A DNA stretch of 5,555 bases from Candidatus Saccharimonadota bacterium (GTDB lineage Bacteria; Patescibacteriota; Saccharimonadia; Saccharimonadales; UBA7683). Of this stretch, positions 1-5,490 are shown in pieces. The DNA lies in assembly GCA_020427905.1 (NCBI GenBank), contig JAGQNU010000084.1:1-5555 (forward strand), given 5' to 3'. Position numbers and translations under genes: made by a program. Positions within the stretch are counted from its first letter, which is position 1. Every line of letters starts with the position of its first letter. Below the pieces are notes generated by a model, which worked only from the letters and a program-made list of their open reading frames with translations, was not told where the DNA came from and did no database searches.

Positions 1-1411
1 CTGGTGCGGCGAGCATCGTAATAAGGATTATCACTGCTGGTCGCAGAGCGGGTGGGCAGTTGATGTCTGCTGGCTCAAACTTGCTTGGACCATTGATATA
101 AATACGATGTGGGTCTGCCAACTTTACATCGACACCGAGCTTGCGCAGTTCTGTTAGGTACAAAGCTCGATCTTCATAACTCCAATCATGGATCAGCGTT
201 GTGCCTTTTGCACGGGCGGCGATCGGCGCAAAAAAAGGTAAGTTGTCCATATTGATACCAGGGTGGGTGAGTGCAAGAATCTTCTCGACTGGTGCGATGA
301 GCTTATCTGACTTTAAGGTTGTGATATCCACCAAATCCGTCTTGCCGTTCTCCGCCTTGTAAGCCTTACTGATTTTGAAGTGGCACCCCATCTTCTCAAG
401 TCGCAGCAGCTCTACTCGTAAGAAGTCGATAGAGCAGCCCCGCACAGTAATCTTTGAGTTTGTCGTTATCGCAGCCGCTATAAAACTGAAGGCCTCGATT
501 GGATCCTGTGCCGGCGCGTAAAAGATATCTTTGTCGATTTCACTTACACCCGTAACAACAAGCGTGTTGGTGCCGATACCCTTAATTTTGACACCACACT
601 CTTCTAAGAAGAAGCACATGTCCTGAACCATGTAGTTGCTGCTAATGTTGTGGATTGTGGTAGTGCCACTCGTCAGCGCGGCAGCCATGAGTACATTCTC
701 GCTGACGGTTTCACCCATCTCATATAATGTGACTTCTCCGGGCGACTTCTTATTGATTGTTGCCTCGTAGTAGTTGTTTTTTGTCTCAACATGTACGCCA
801 AACTCTTCAAGTGCGTAGAGATGCGGAGCTACCGTGCGCCTACCAAGCTTGCAGCCACCTGCATAGGGGAGTTTGAATGACTTGTAGTTGTGCATAAGGG
901 AGCCAAGGTACATGATGACACTACGAGTCTTTTTGGCGGCTTTGCTATCGATCTTATCGAGACGAAGTTTAGCTGGCGGATCCAAGAATAAGCTGCCTTC
1001 CTCAAGCCAGTCTACTTTTACACCGATACTGACAAGTACCTCAATTAAGCGGTAGACCTCTTCAATCTTCGGGACTCTCCTTATTGTCGTTGTGCCCTTG
1101 TTGAGCAGTGCGGCACACAAGATGCCGACAGTCGCGTTTTTACTCGCTTTTACATCGATGCTGCCACTGAGTTTGTGGCCGCCTTCTACCTTGAGGTTTA
1201 CAGCTTCGCTACCGAGACTCACAAGCTCCTTGTTGAGTACATCACTGATCCGTGCCAACATCTCGAGTGTGACATTTTGCTTACCGGACTCAATTCTGTT
1301 GATTGCGCTTTGAGAGGTGCCGATTTTTTCAGCAAGTTCTTTTTGTGTGAATCCTCGTTGTGTGCGGACGCGTGCAATGAGCGTCCCAATTTTTCCATGA
1401 ATATCGTGCAT
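1..1411 (-). CDS. murA: Xre-type helix-turn-helix fused to MurA-type UDP-GlcNAc 1-carboxyvinyltransferase (3' end outside window)
   Basis: I translated the minus strand from the ATG at 1411; 470 codons stay open to the window edge. Residues about 7-63 form an Xre/Cro-type helix-turn-helix (FTQKELAEKIGTSQSAINRIESGK at 21-44 is its core, interrupted here only by family variation). Residues about 70-470 are an EPSP-synthase/MurA fold. MurA transfers enolpyruvate from PEP to UDP-GlcNAc in the cytoplasm, the first committed step of peptidoglycan synthesis. Aligned by eye to E. coli MurA, visible key residues are Lys91-Asn92 (K22-N23), Arg163 (R91), Cys187 in GGCKLG (C115), Arg192 (R120), Asp389 in PGINMDN (D305) and Arg457 (R371). 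Two UDP-GlcNAc loops differ: RPVDLH is RTVAPH at 192-197, and the PSVGAT stretch is MGETVS at 232-237. E. coli MurA is 419 residues, so the extra N-terminus is the HTH and roughly 40-50 C-terminal residues are missing from view. No Shine-Dalgarno precedes 1411; an in-frame ATG at 1444 is less likely because it adds residues encoded by the palindrome. The enzyme identity is firm at family level; substrate and regulatory role are inferred. Confidence 0.88.
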   Translation of the reverse strand, partial: MHDIHGKIGTLIARVRTQRGFTQKELAEKIGTSQSAINRIESGKQNVTLEMLARISDVLNKELVSLGSEAVNLKVEGGHKLSGSIDVKASKNATVGILCAALLNKGTTTIRRVPKIEEVYRLIEVLVSIGVKVDWLEEGSLFLDPPAKLRLDKIDSKAAKKTRSVIMYLGSLMHNYKSFKLPYAGGCKLGRRTVAPHLYALEEFGVHVETKNNYYEATINKKSPGEVTLYEMGETVSENVLMAAALTSGTTTIHNISSNYMVQDMCFFLEECGVKIKGIGTNTLVVTGVSEIDKDIFYAPAQDPIEAFSFIAAAITTNSKITVRGCSIDFLRVELLRLEKMGCHFKISKAYKAENGKTDLVDITTLKSDKLIAPVEKILALTHPGINMDNLPFFAPIAARAKGTTLIHDWSYEDRALYLTELRKLGVDVKLADPHRIYINGPSKFEPADINCPPALRPAVIILITMLAAP

Positions 1412-1447
1412 GTGAACGAGTATATCACATGTGATATACGCCATAAA
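1412..1447 (-). promoter_or_regulatory. putative promoter of the HTH-MurA gene, near-leaderless
   Basis: On the minus strand TATACT (1424-1419) matches the -10 consensus at 5 of 6 positions. A weak TTTATG (1447-1442, 3 of 6 to TTGACA) lies 17 bp upstream. Only 7 nt separate the -10 from the ATG at 1411, so transcription would start at or next to the A of the start codon. The palindrome 1420-1439 overlaps the -10 and the spacer, the classic position for repression by blocking polymerase. Confidence 0.5.
1420..1439. promoter_or_regulatory. perfect 20-bp palindrome, candidate operator for the HTH-MurA protein
   Basis: GTATATCACATGTGATATAC is identical to its own reverse complement over all 20 positions, with the centre between 1429 and 1430. 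It begins 8 bp upstream of the HTH-MurA ATG and covers the proposed -10 box and most of the -10/-35 spacer of that gene. It also lies about 12 bp before the proposed -35 of glyA. Xre/Cro-type proteins commonly bind such sites as dimers and often repress their own gene. The palindrome is seen directly; the binding partner and the repressor role are inferred from position. Confidence 0.7.
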
Positions 1448-1451
1448 CAGT

Positions 1452-1479
1452 ATGAGACTCGGAGTAAATGCGCTATGAT
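1452..1479 (+). promoter_or_regulatory. putative glyA promoter
   Basis: TATGAT (1474-1479) matches the -10 consensus at 5 of 6 positions, and ATGAGA (1452-1457, 4 of 6 to TTGACA) lies 16 bp upstream. Transcription would start near 1486, giving a leader of about 18 nt that carries the GGAG ribosome site. The palindrome at 1420-1439 ends 12 bp before this -35, where a bound protein could influence it as activator or weak repressor. Confidence 0.45.
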
Positions 1480-1494
1480 TGTAGCAATAGAAGT

Positions 1495-1498
1495 GGAG
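1495..1498 (+). promoter_or_regulatory. glyA ribosome binding site that decides the start
   Basis: GGAG lies 5 nt before the ATG at 1504. This favours 1504 over the in-frame ATG at 1468, which lies upstream of the proposed -10 box and would add 12 residues unlike the family. It is the only clear Shine-Dalgarno motif among the protein genes of this window. Confidence 0.75.
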
Positions 1499-1503
1499 AA
1501 GTA

Positions 1504-2787
1504 ATGGCGCTACAAGACGATGATTTACAGCAATTGATAGAGGCGGAGGAGCAGCGGCAGAGAGCTGGTGTTGAGTTGATTCCGTCTGAGAACTATGTCT
1601 CGCGCGATGTACTAACGGCGCTTGGTTCAGTCTTCACCAACAAGTACTCTGAGGGATATCCCGGCAAGCGGTATTATGGTGGCCAAGAGAACACAGATAA
1701 AGTCGAGCAGCTGGCTATTGATAGAGCAAAACAACTATTTGGCTCTGATCATGCTAACGTGCAGCCACACTCTGGAGCACCAGCTAACCTGGCCGTGTAC
1801 CACACCTGGCTGGAGCCGGGAGATACAGTACTCGGGATGAAGCTTGATCATGGCGGCCATCTCACGCACGGGCATCCAGTGACTGCGGCTGGTAAAATCT
1901 TTAACTTTGTACGCTATGGTATCAAAGATGTTGAGACGGGTGAGATTGACTACGATGAGATCCGCGAGTTAGCTCTCAAGTACAAGCCAAAGATAATTCT
2001 TGCAGGCTTTTCCGCATACCCACGAGAGTTGGACTACCAAAAATTTGCAGACATCGCAGCAGAAGTTGATGCTGTTGCTATGGCAGACGTCGCTCACATT
2101 GCCGGTCTGATTGCAGGTGGGGTTGCAAAAAATCCATTTAACTACGGCTTCCACGTCGTCACAACCACAACCCATAAGACACTCCGCGGGCCACGGGGCG
2201 GCTTGATTCTGAGCAAGGGTACTGTCGGCAATCCGCTCAAGAAGACTGAGAAGACGATCGATAACCTCCCAACGCTGATAGACCGTACCGTGTTCCCGGG
2301 ATATCAGGGCGGCCCACACATGAATACGGTATTGGCTAAGGCCGTCGCTTTTGGTGAGGCCCTGCAGCCAGATTTTAAAACCTATGCCCAGCAAGTGGTT
2401 GCCAACGCTAAGCGGTTAGCTGACGAACTCATGAAGCGTGACTTCAAGCTTGTAACCAACGGTACCGACAACCATCTCATTTTGGCTGACGTACATAGTT
2501 CATTCGGTATTGATGGCGGCGAGGCCGAGCTTGCTCTAGATAAGGTTGGACTCACGCTAAACAAGAACGCAATTCCGAACGACGAGCTCCCACCATTTAA
2601 GCCAAGTGGTATCCGCCTCGGTACGCCGGCTATAACTACACGAGGCATGCAGGCGGACGATATGGGCCGTGTGGCAGAATGGATGCGCCTGGCGATTGAT
2701 GCTCGCGCAGACGACACAAAACTTGAGCAAATCCGCCAGGAGGTTTCAGAGTTTTGTCTTCAGTTTCCGCTACCGAGTGATAAGTAG
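1504..2787 (+). CDS. glyA: serine hydroxymethyltransferase
   Basis: A cytoplasmic PLP enzyme that interconverts serine plus tetrahydrofolate with glycine plus 5,10-methylene-tetrahydrofolate, the main entry of one-carbon units for thymidylate, purines and formyl-methionine. The 427-residue product is close to the usual length (E. coli 417). Motifs in order: LIPSENYVS at 25-33, TNKYSEGYPGKRYYGG near 46-61, a PHSGAPANLAVY stretch, DVAHIAGLIAGG, the PLP-lysine motif TTTTHKTLRGPRGG with Lys225 (E. coli K229), FPGYQGGPHMNT, and SGIRLGTPA with Arg371, which binds the substrate carboxylate. ATG 1504 is chosen for its GGAG and because the protein then begins just before the family's first helix. It stands alone on the plus strand, divergent from the HTH-MurA gene over 92 bp, and ends with TAG 3 bp from the stop of the convergent protease gene. 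No terminator hairpin is seen after it. Identification is firm. Confidence 0.97.
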   Translation: MALQDDDLQQLIEAEEQRQRAGVELIPSENYVSRDVLTALGSVFTNKYSEGYPGKRYYGGQENTDKVEQLAIDRAKQLFGSDHANVQPHSGAPANLAVYHTWLEPGDTVLGMKLDHGGHLTHGHPVTAAGKIFNFVRYGIKDVETGEIDYDEIRELALKYKPKIILAGFSAYPRELDYQKFADIAAEVDAVAMADVAHIAGLIAGGVAKNPFNYGFHVVTTTTHKTLRGPRGGLILSKGTVGNPLKKTEKTIDNLPTLIDRTVFPGYQGGPHMNTVLAKAVAFGEALQPDFKTYAQQVVANAKRLADELMKRDFKLVTNGTDNHLILADVHSSFGIDGGEAELALDKVGLTLNKNAIPNDELPPFKPSGIRLGTPAITTRGMQADDMGRVAEWMRLAIDARADDTKLEQIRQEVSEFCLQFPLPSDK

Positions 2788-2790
2788 TTG

Positions 2791-3411
2791 CTATAGGAGT
2801 ACGTTTAGAATTGTCTGTTGTACGCGGATAATTGCCGGGCCAATAAAAGGGAAGATTACAAACATAAAAAAGAAGATGGCACCAAAGCCCATCCGCTCGA
2901 TTTGCATCATAACTTTTTGTACGCCTTCAGGTGCAAGCGCATAGAGTACACGTGAGCCATCAAGCGGTGGAAACGGTATAAGGTTGAATACAAACAAACC
3001 TACGTTTATCGAGACGTTGATAAGTAAGAATGTACCAATCGTACCGTCGAGTCCGGTAAACCGTAGTGCGATACCTGCAAGTATAGCGATTAGCAGGTTG
3101 GTGAGTGGTCCAGCAAGTCCTACGAGCGCCATGCCAAACTCCTCATACTTCAATCTAAACATATTAATCGGTACGGGCTTAGCTGCGGCAAATGGGGGTA
3201 ACCCAAGTAGCACAAGAACAAGCGGCAAGGCTACGGTAGTGATTGGGTCGATGTGACGCAGTGGATTCAAACTAATGCGGCCGTGCTCCATGGCGGTTGT
3301 ATCACCAAGCCAGTAGCCCATGACGCTGTGCATCATCTCGTGAAGTGATATTGCGATTACGAGCGCCGGTATGGCGTAGAGGAGTAGCTCAAGGTTTCCA
3401 GACATATGCAC
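2791..3411 (-). CDS. M50-type (site-2 protease) intramembrane zinc metalloprotease
   Basis: A polytopic membrane protease of 206 residues, in the compact M50/COG1994 group. Such enzymes cut transmembrane segments, for example of anti-sigma factors or remnant signal peptides; the substrate here is unknown. The zinc motif HEMMH is at 24-28 within the first hydrophobic helix. A GLAGPLTN motif (98-105) and the second catalytic motif NLIPFPPLDG (143-152, third zinc ligand Asp151) follow in family order. At least four hydrophobic segments are visible (about 8-34, 58-76, 93-118, 127-148, and 175-197). No PDZ domain is present. The start at 3411 is a GTG; an ATG two codons on, at 3405, is equally plausible and sits 7 nt after a TACAAT -10-like box. 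The gene lies 7 bp after murB, so it is probably the last gene of that unit. All catalytic residues are intact. Family is firm, biological role is open. Confidence 0.93.
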   Translation of the reverse strand: MHMSGNLELLLYAIPALVIAISLHEMMHSVMGYWLGDTTAMEHGRISLNPLRHIDPITTVALPLVLVLLGLPPFAAAKPVPINMFRLKYEEFGMALVGLAGPLTNLLIAILAGIALRFTGLDGTIGTFLLINVSINVGLFVFNLIPFPPLDGSRVLYALAPEGVQKVMMQIERMGFGAIFFFMFVIFPFIGPAIIRVQQTILNVLL

Positions 3412-3418
3412 TATTGTA
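3406..3418 (-). promoter_or_regulatory. possible leaderless promoter -10 before the protease
   Basis: TACAAT (3418-3413) matches the -10 consensus at 5 of 6 positions and begins on the base right after the murB stop. Seven nt separate it from the ATG at 3405, the same distance as at the HTH-MurA gene. No good -35 is visible, so read-through from murB is at least as likely. Confidence 0.3.
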
Positions 3419-4468
3419 CTATGATTGTTTGAATGATCCGAGGAACTTTACCTCAGGCTCGAGTGTAATACCCAACTTCTCTTCAGCTGCCTTAATAAGA
3501 GTCTGCGCAACATCGTATATCTCTTGAGATGATGCATCACCAGTGTTCTCAATCTTTAATATGTGCTCTGGGTGTAGTCGAACGCCGCCCCACGTCTGTC
3601 CTCGCTCAAAGCCTGCAGCTAAAAGTACATGTGCTGCTGAAACTCTATGGTTGCTACCACCATGAATCTGGTTCTGCTTCAAGAGCTGCTGCTCTGATTT
3701 ACCGGTCTCGTCAAAAGCGATAACCTTCTTTGCAGTCTCTAGTGGGACGACAGGGTTTTTGAAGAACGATCCAGCTGTGTATGAGTTATCTCTAGACTCA
3801 GGGTCATAGAGTGACCCAGCTTGCTCACGGGCACGAATGATAATTTGTCGCCGATCACTCAGTAGATCAGTATTCAGCGAGAGCTCCTGTGCAATACGAA
3901 GCGCTGAGCCGTACTCTAGCTTCTGAGTTGCTCGAGCAGACAAAGAGAAGGCAGCTCTGGTTATGACGACATCTGGGCCATCTTGCAACGAGTTATATCT
4001 ATATGAGTATTTGTAGGTGTCTGCTGTGACTCGTTTTGTACTCTGCGTAGTATGATCATACAGCTCAATCCACTCAAGCGTGTCTCTCACTTGTTGGCCA
4101 TAGGCCGCAATGTTGCCCATGACCGCGCCGCCAACACTGCTCGGGATGCCGCTCATGAGCTCAATACCCCAGAGATTGTTCTGTAGTGCTAAAATCACGA
4201 GGTCGTCCCACCAGGCGCCTGCATCCGCAATAATCATATCTTCTTCAAGCTCGATCTTGCCACCGCGGCATACAATTGTGAGGCCAGGTAGCCCCTCGTC
4301 AGAGATCAGAACATTCGTCCCAAAGCCGAGAGTAGTGATATTCTCGTCAGCCTCAGTGAGAACCGCTAGCAACTCTTCTGTGTTTTTGCACACGACGAGC
4401 TTCTGGGCAGCTCCGCCAGAGTGAAACGACGAGTAGTCCTTTAGTGAGACGTTTGTTTGTATCTGCAT
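3419..4468 (-). CDS. murB: UDP-N-acetylenolpyruvoylglucosamine reductase (type I MurB)
   Basis: A cytoplasmic FAD enzyme that uses NADPH to reduce UDP-GlcNAc-enolpyruvate to UDP-MurNAc, the step directly after MurA. The 349 residues are close to E. coli MurB (342). FAD-binding motifs LGFGTNVLISDEG (47-59) and GIPSSVGGAVMGNIAAYG (107-124) are clear. Catalytic residues can be placed by alignment to E. coli: Arg157 in YSYRYNS (R159), Ser234 in AGSFFKNP (S229, the proton donor) and Glu339 in LEPEVKFLG (E325). The long region between Arg157 and Ser234 and the C-terminal domain fit the type I class. The ATG at 4468 starts the protein at the usual NVSLK segment. No Shine-Dalgarno is present. It lies 17 bp after the transporter gene and 7 bp before the protease, on the same strand, so a shared transcript is likely. 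It ends in TAG. Identification is firm. Confidence 0.97.
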   Translation of the reverse strand: MQIQTNVSLKDYSSFHSGGAAQKLVVCKNTEELLAVLTEADENITTLGFGTNVLISDEGLPGLTIVCRGGKIELEEDMIIADAGAWWDDLVILALQNNLWGIELMSGIPSSVGGAVMGNIAAYGQQVRDTLEWIELYDHTTQSTKRVTADTYKYSYRYNSLQDGPDVVITRAAFSLSARATQKLEYGSALRIAQELSLNTDLLSDRRQIIIRAREQAGSLYDPESRDNSYTAGSFFKNPVVPLETAKKVIAFDETGKSEQQLLKQNQIHGGSNHRVSAAHVLLAAGFERGQTWGGVRLHPEHILKIENTGDASSQEIYDVAQTLIKAAEEKLGITLEPEVKFLGSFKQS

Positions 4469-4483
4469 ATCATAACCAGTATA
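4469..4483 (-). promoter_or_regulatory. possible near-leaderless promoter -10 before murB
   Basis: TATACT (4483-4478), identical to the -10 proposed for the HTH-MurA gene, lies 9 nt before the murB ATG, which would give a leader of only two or three bases. It overlaps the last bases of the transporter stop region. No convincing -35 is seen, so murB may also be read from the transporter promoter. Confidence 0.35.
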
Positions 4484-4485
4484 GA

Positions 4486-5406
4486 CTATCGGTGTGCGTG
4501 AAGGTGGCGCAATTTGTGCTTACTTTTTACTTCTGATAAGTACACACCCACAACTGTAAGGGCGCCACCAACGATGACGATCGGGGTAATCTGCTCTCCA
4601 AGAATAAATAGCGCAGCAAGCACACCAGCGAGCGGATCAAGGTATTGTAGGGTACTGCTCTCCTCGCCGCTAATTTTGCTCAGTCCAAAGTGATAAAGCA
4701 CATAGGCAATAAGGCTACCAAAGACAATCCCATAAAACAGTGCAAAGTTAACCTCTGGAGTCCAGTTGATGGCCGATATATTTGGATGCTCAAGGTACAC
4801 AAGCGGAACCGTGAATAACGTTGCAAGTGCAAAACGTAAGGTTGTAATTTGTAAAGCAGGAAGTTTCTTGAGTATTGGTTTTATGATGACGATACCTGCC
4901 GTAGCAGTGATAACCGAGAGTAGTACAAGTAGGTTACCGTACATATCCCCGTTCGTTGTCATGTTGTACAGGGTTGGTCCGACAACCACCAAAGCTGCGC
5001 CGGCTAGCGAGATTATAAGGCCCAGCAAAATTTTGGCGTTAAACTTCTCTTTTAAAAACTCGATTGAGAACGCAAACATCAAGACTGGGCCGAGCAGAAA
5101 GATGAGTGATGTGTCGATTGCAGACGTCCTGCGCAAACCCTCGGCGAGAAGTATATTAGGCACCACGAAGCCAATCACAGAAGCAATTATCAAAATATAC
5201 CACTGGTATGGACTTGGTTTTTTATAGCGCCGAGTAATGAATGGAATGAGTATCAGGGTTGGGATAGCGAACCTGATGAGGTAGTAAAAGTTAGGTGGTA
5301 TCTCGGTGACAGCAATCTTGATATAAACGGTATTAATACCCCAGATGATAAACGAGGCTGCAAACGCCAGCAAGGCGATATTCTTCTGTTTTTTTCTTTT
5401 GAACAT
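4486..5406 (-). CDS. EamA/DMT-family 10-helix transporter
   Basis: A 306-residue inner-membrane protein of the drug/metabolite transporter superfamily. Two EamA repeats are visible: residues about 10-142 and 155-291, each with five hydrophobic helices. Helix estimates are 10-27, 40-57, 68-88, 99-117, 124-144, 156-176, 184-204, 219-241, 254-270 and 273-291. Short polar or basic loops separate them (RRYKKPSP near 59-66, KEKFNAK at 119-125). The N-terminus MFKRKKQKN and the His/Lys/Arg-rich tail (294-306) are positively charged, consistent with both ends in the cytoplasm. The family exports or imports amino acids, nucleotide-linked metabolites, drugs or other small molecules; the substrate cannot be read from the sequence. 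Its place before murB, with a 17-bp gap, might link it to cell-envelope metabolites, but this is weak inference. The start at 5406 gives full helix 1; there is no Shine-Dalgarno. It ends in TAG. Confidence 0.92.
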   Translation of the reverse strand: MFKRKKQKNIALLAFAASFIIWGINTVYIKIAVTEIPPNFYYLIRFAIPTLILIPFITRRYKKPSPYQWYILIIASVIGFVVPNILLAEGLRRTSAIDTSLIFLLGPVLMFAFSIEFLKEKFNAKILLGLIISLAGAALVVVGPTLYNMTTNGDMYGNLLVLLSVITATAGIVIIKPILKKLPALQITTLRFALATLFTVPLVYLEHPNISAINWTPEVNFALFYGIVFGSLIAYVLYHFGLSKISGEESSTLQYLDPLAGVLAALFILGEQITPIVIVGGALTVVGVYLSEVKSKHKLRHLHAHR

Positions 5407-5422
5407 GCTTGCGCTTATAATA
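5407..5422 (-). promoter_or_regulatory. possible near-leaderless promoter -10 for the transporter-murB-protease unit
   Basis: TATTAT (5422-5417) matches the -10 consensus at 5 of 6 positions and lies 10 nt before the ATG at 5406, giving a leader of about 4 nt. No clear -35 is seen 16-18 bp upstream. The same A/T-rich block also contains TATAAT in the plus direction (5416-5421), so its orientation is not certain. Confidence 0.4.
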
Positions 5423-5463
5423 ACATGGTGTAGTGTATAGGGGTAGCGGTCATGACTTCTATC

Positions 5464-5472
5464 TGTTATAAT
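5464..5472 (+). promoter_or_regulatory. promoter of tRNA-Arg: extended -10
   Basis: TGTTATAAT combines an extended TGn with a perfect TATAAT hexamer (5467-5472), 18 bp before the first base of the mature tRNA. Transcription would begin near 5479 and leave about 12 nt of 5' leader for RNase P. No good -35 is visible, which fits use of an extended -10. Confidence 0.6.
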
Positions 5473-5490
5473 TGCGCAGTTGCACGACGA

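Larger units (their letters stand above)
5407..5490. other. 84-bp divergent intergenic region
   Basis: This gap separates the transporter gene (minus) from tRNA-Arg (plus) and holds both -10 boxes. No open reading frame, long inverted repeat or terminator is visible. An 8-bp palindrome GTCATGAC (5449-5456) lies between the two promoters but is too short to call an operator. Confidence 0.6.

Noticed and set aside
320..329. TGTGATATCC in the HTH-MurA coding region, resembling one arm of the palindrome
   Set aside because: It is a single half-site with 8 of 10 matches, without a second arm; expected by chance in a window of this size.
1219..1428. Minus-strand 69-codon open frame overlapping the HTH-MurA gene
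   Set aside because: It is an out-of-frame shadow of the HTH-coding segment, with no family resemblance.
1412..1444. Longer N-terminus for the HTH-MurA protein from an ATG at 1444
   Set aside because: The extra 11 residues would be encoded by the palindrome and the promoter itself; the HTH domain starts naturally after the ATG at 1411. It remains possible but is second choice.
1468..1503. Longer N-terminus for glyA from an ATG at 1468
   Set aside because: It would start upstream of the proposed glyA -10, has no ribosome site, and adds 12 residues not expected in the family; ATG 1504 has GGAG at the right distance.
1969..2394. Minus-strand 141-codon open frame antisense to glyA
   Set aside because: It is fully inside a well-conserved glyA frame, with cysteine- and tryptophan-rich composition typical of a shadow.
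4503..4568. 8-bp inverted repeat GGTGGCGC ... GCGCCACC near the transporter 3' end
   Set aside because: The arms are about 50 nt apart, inside coding sequence, with no U tract; an 8-bp match over this distance is plausible by chance.
4766..5227. Plus-strand 153-codon open frame antisense to the transporter gene
   Set aside because: It is composed mostly of the complement of hydrophobic codons, lacks a ribosome site, and resembles nothing; the minus-strand gene explains the region.
5449..5456. 8-bp palindrome GTCATGAC before tRNA-Arg
   Set aside because: It is too short to separate from chance and not linked to any regulator in view.
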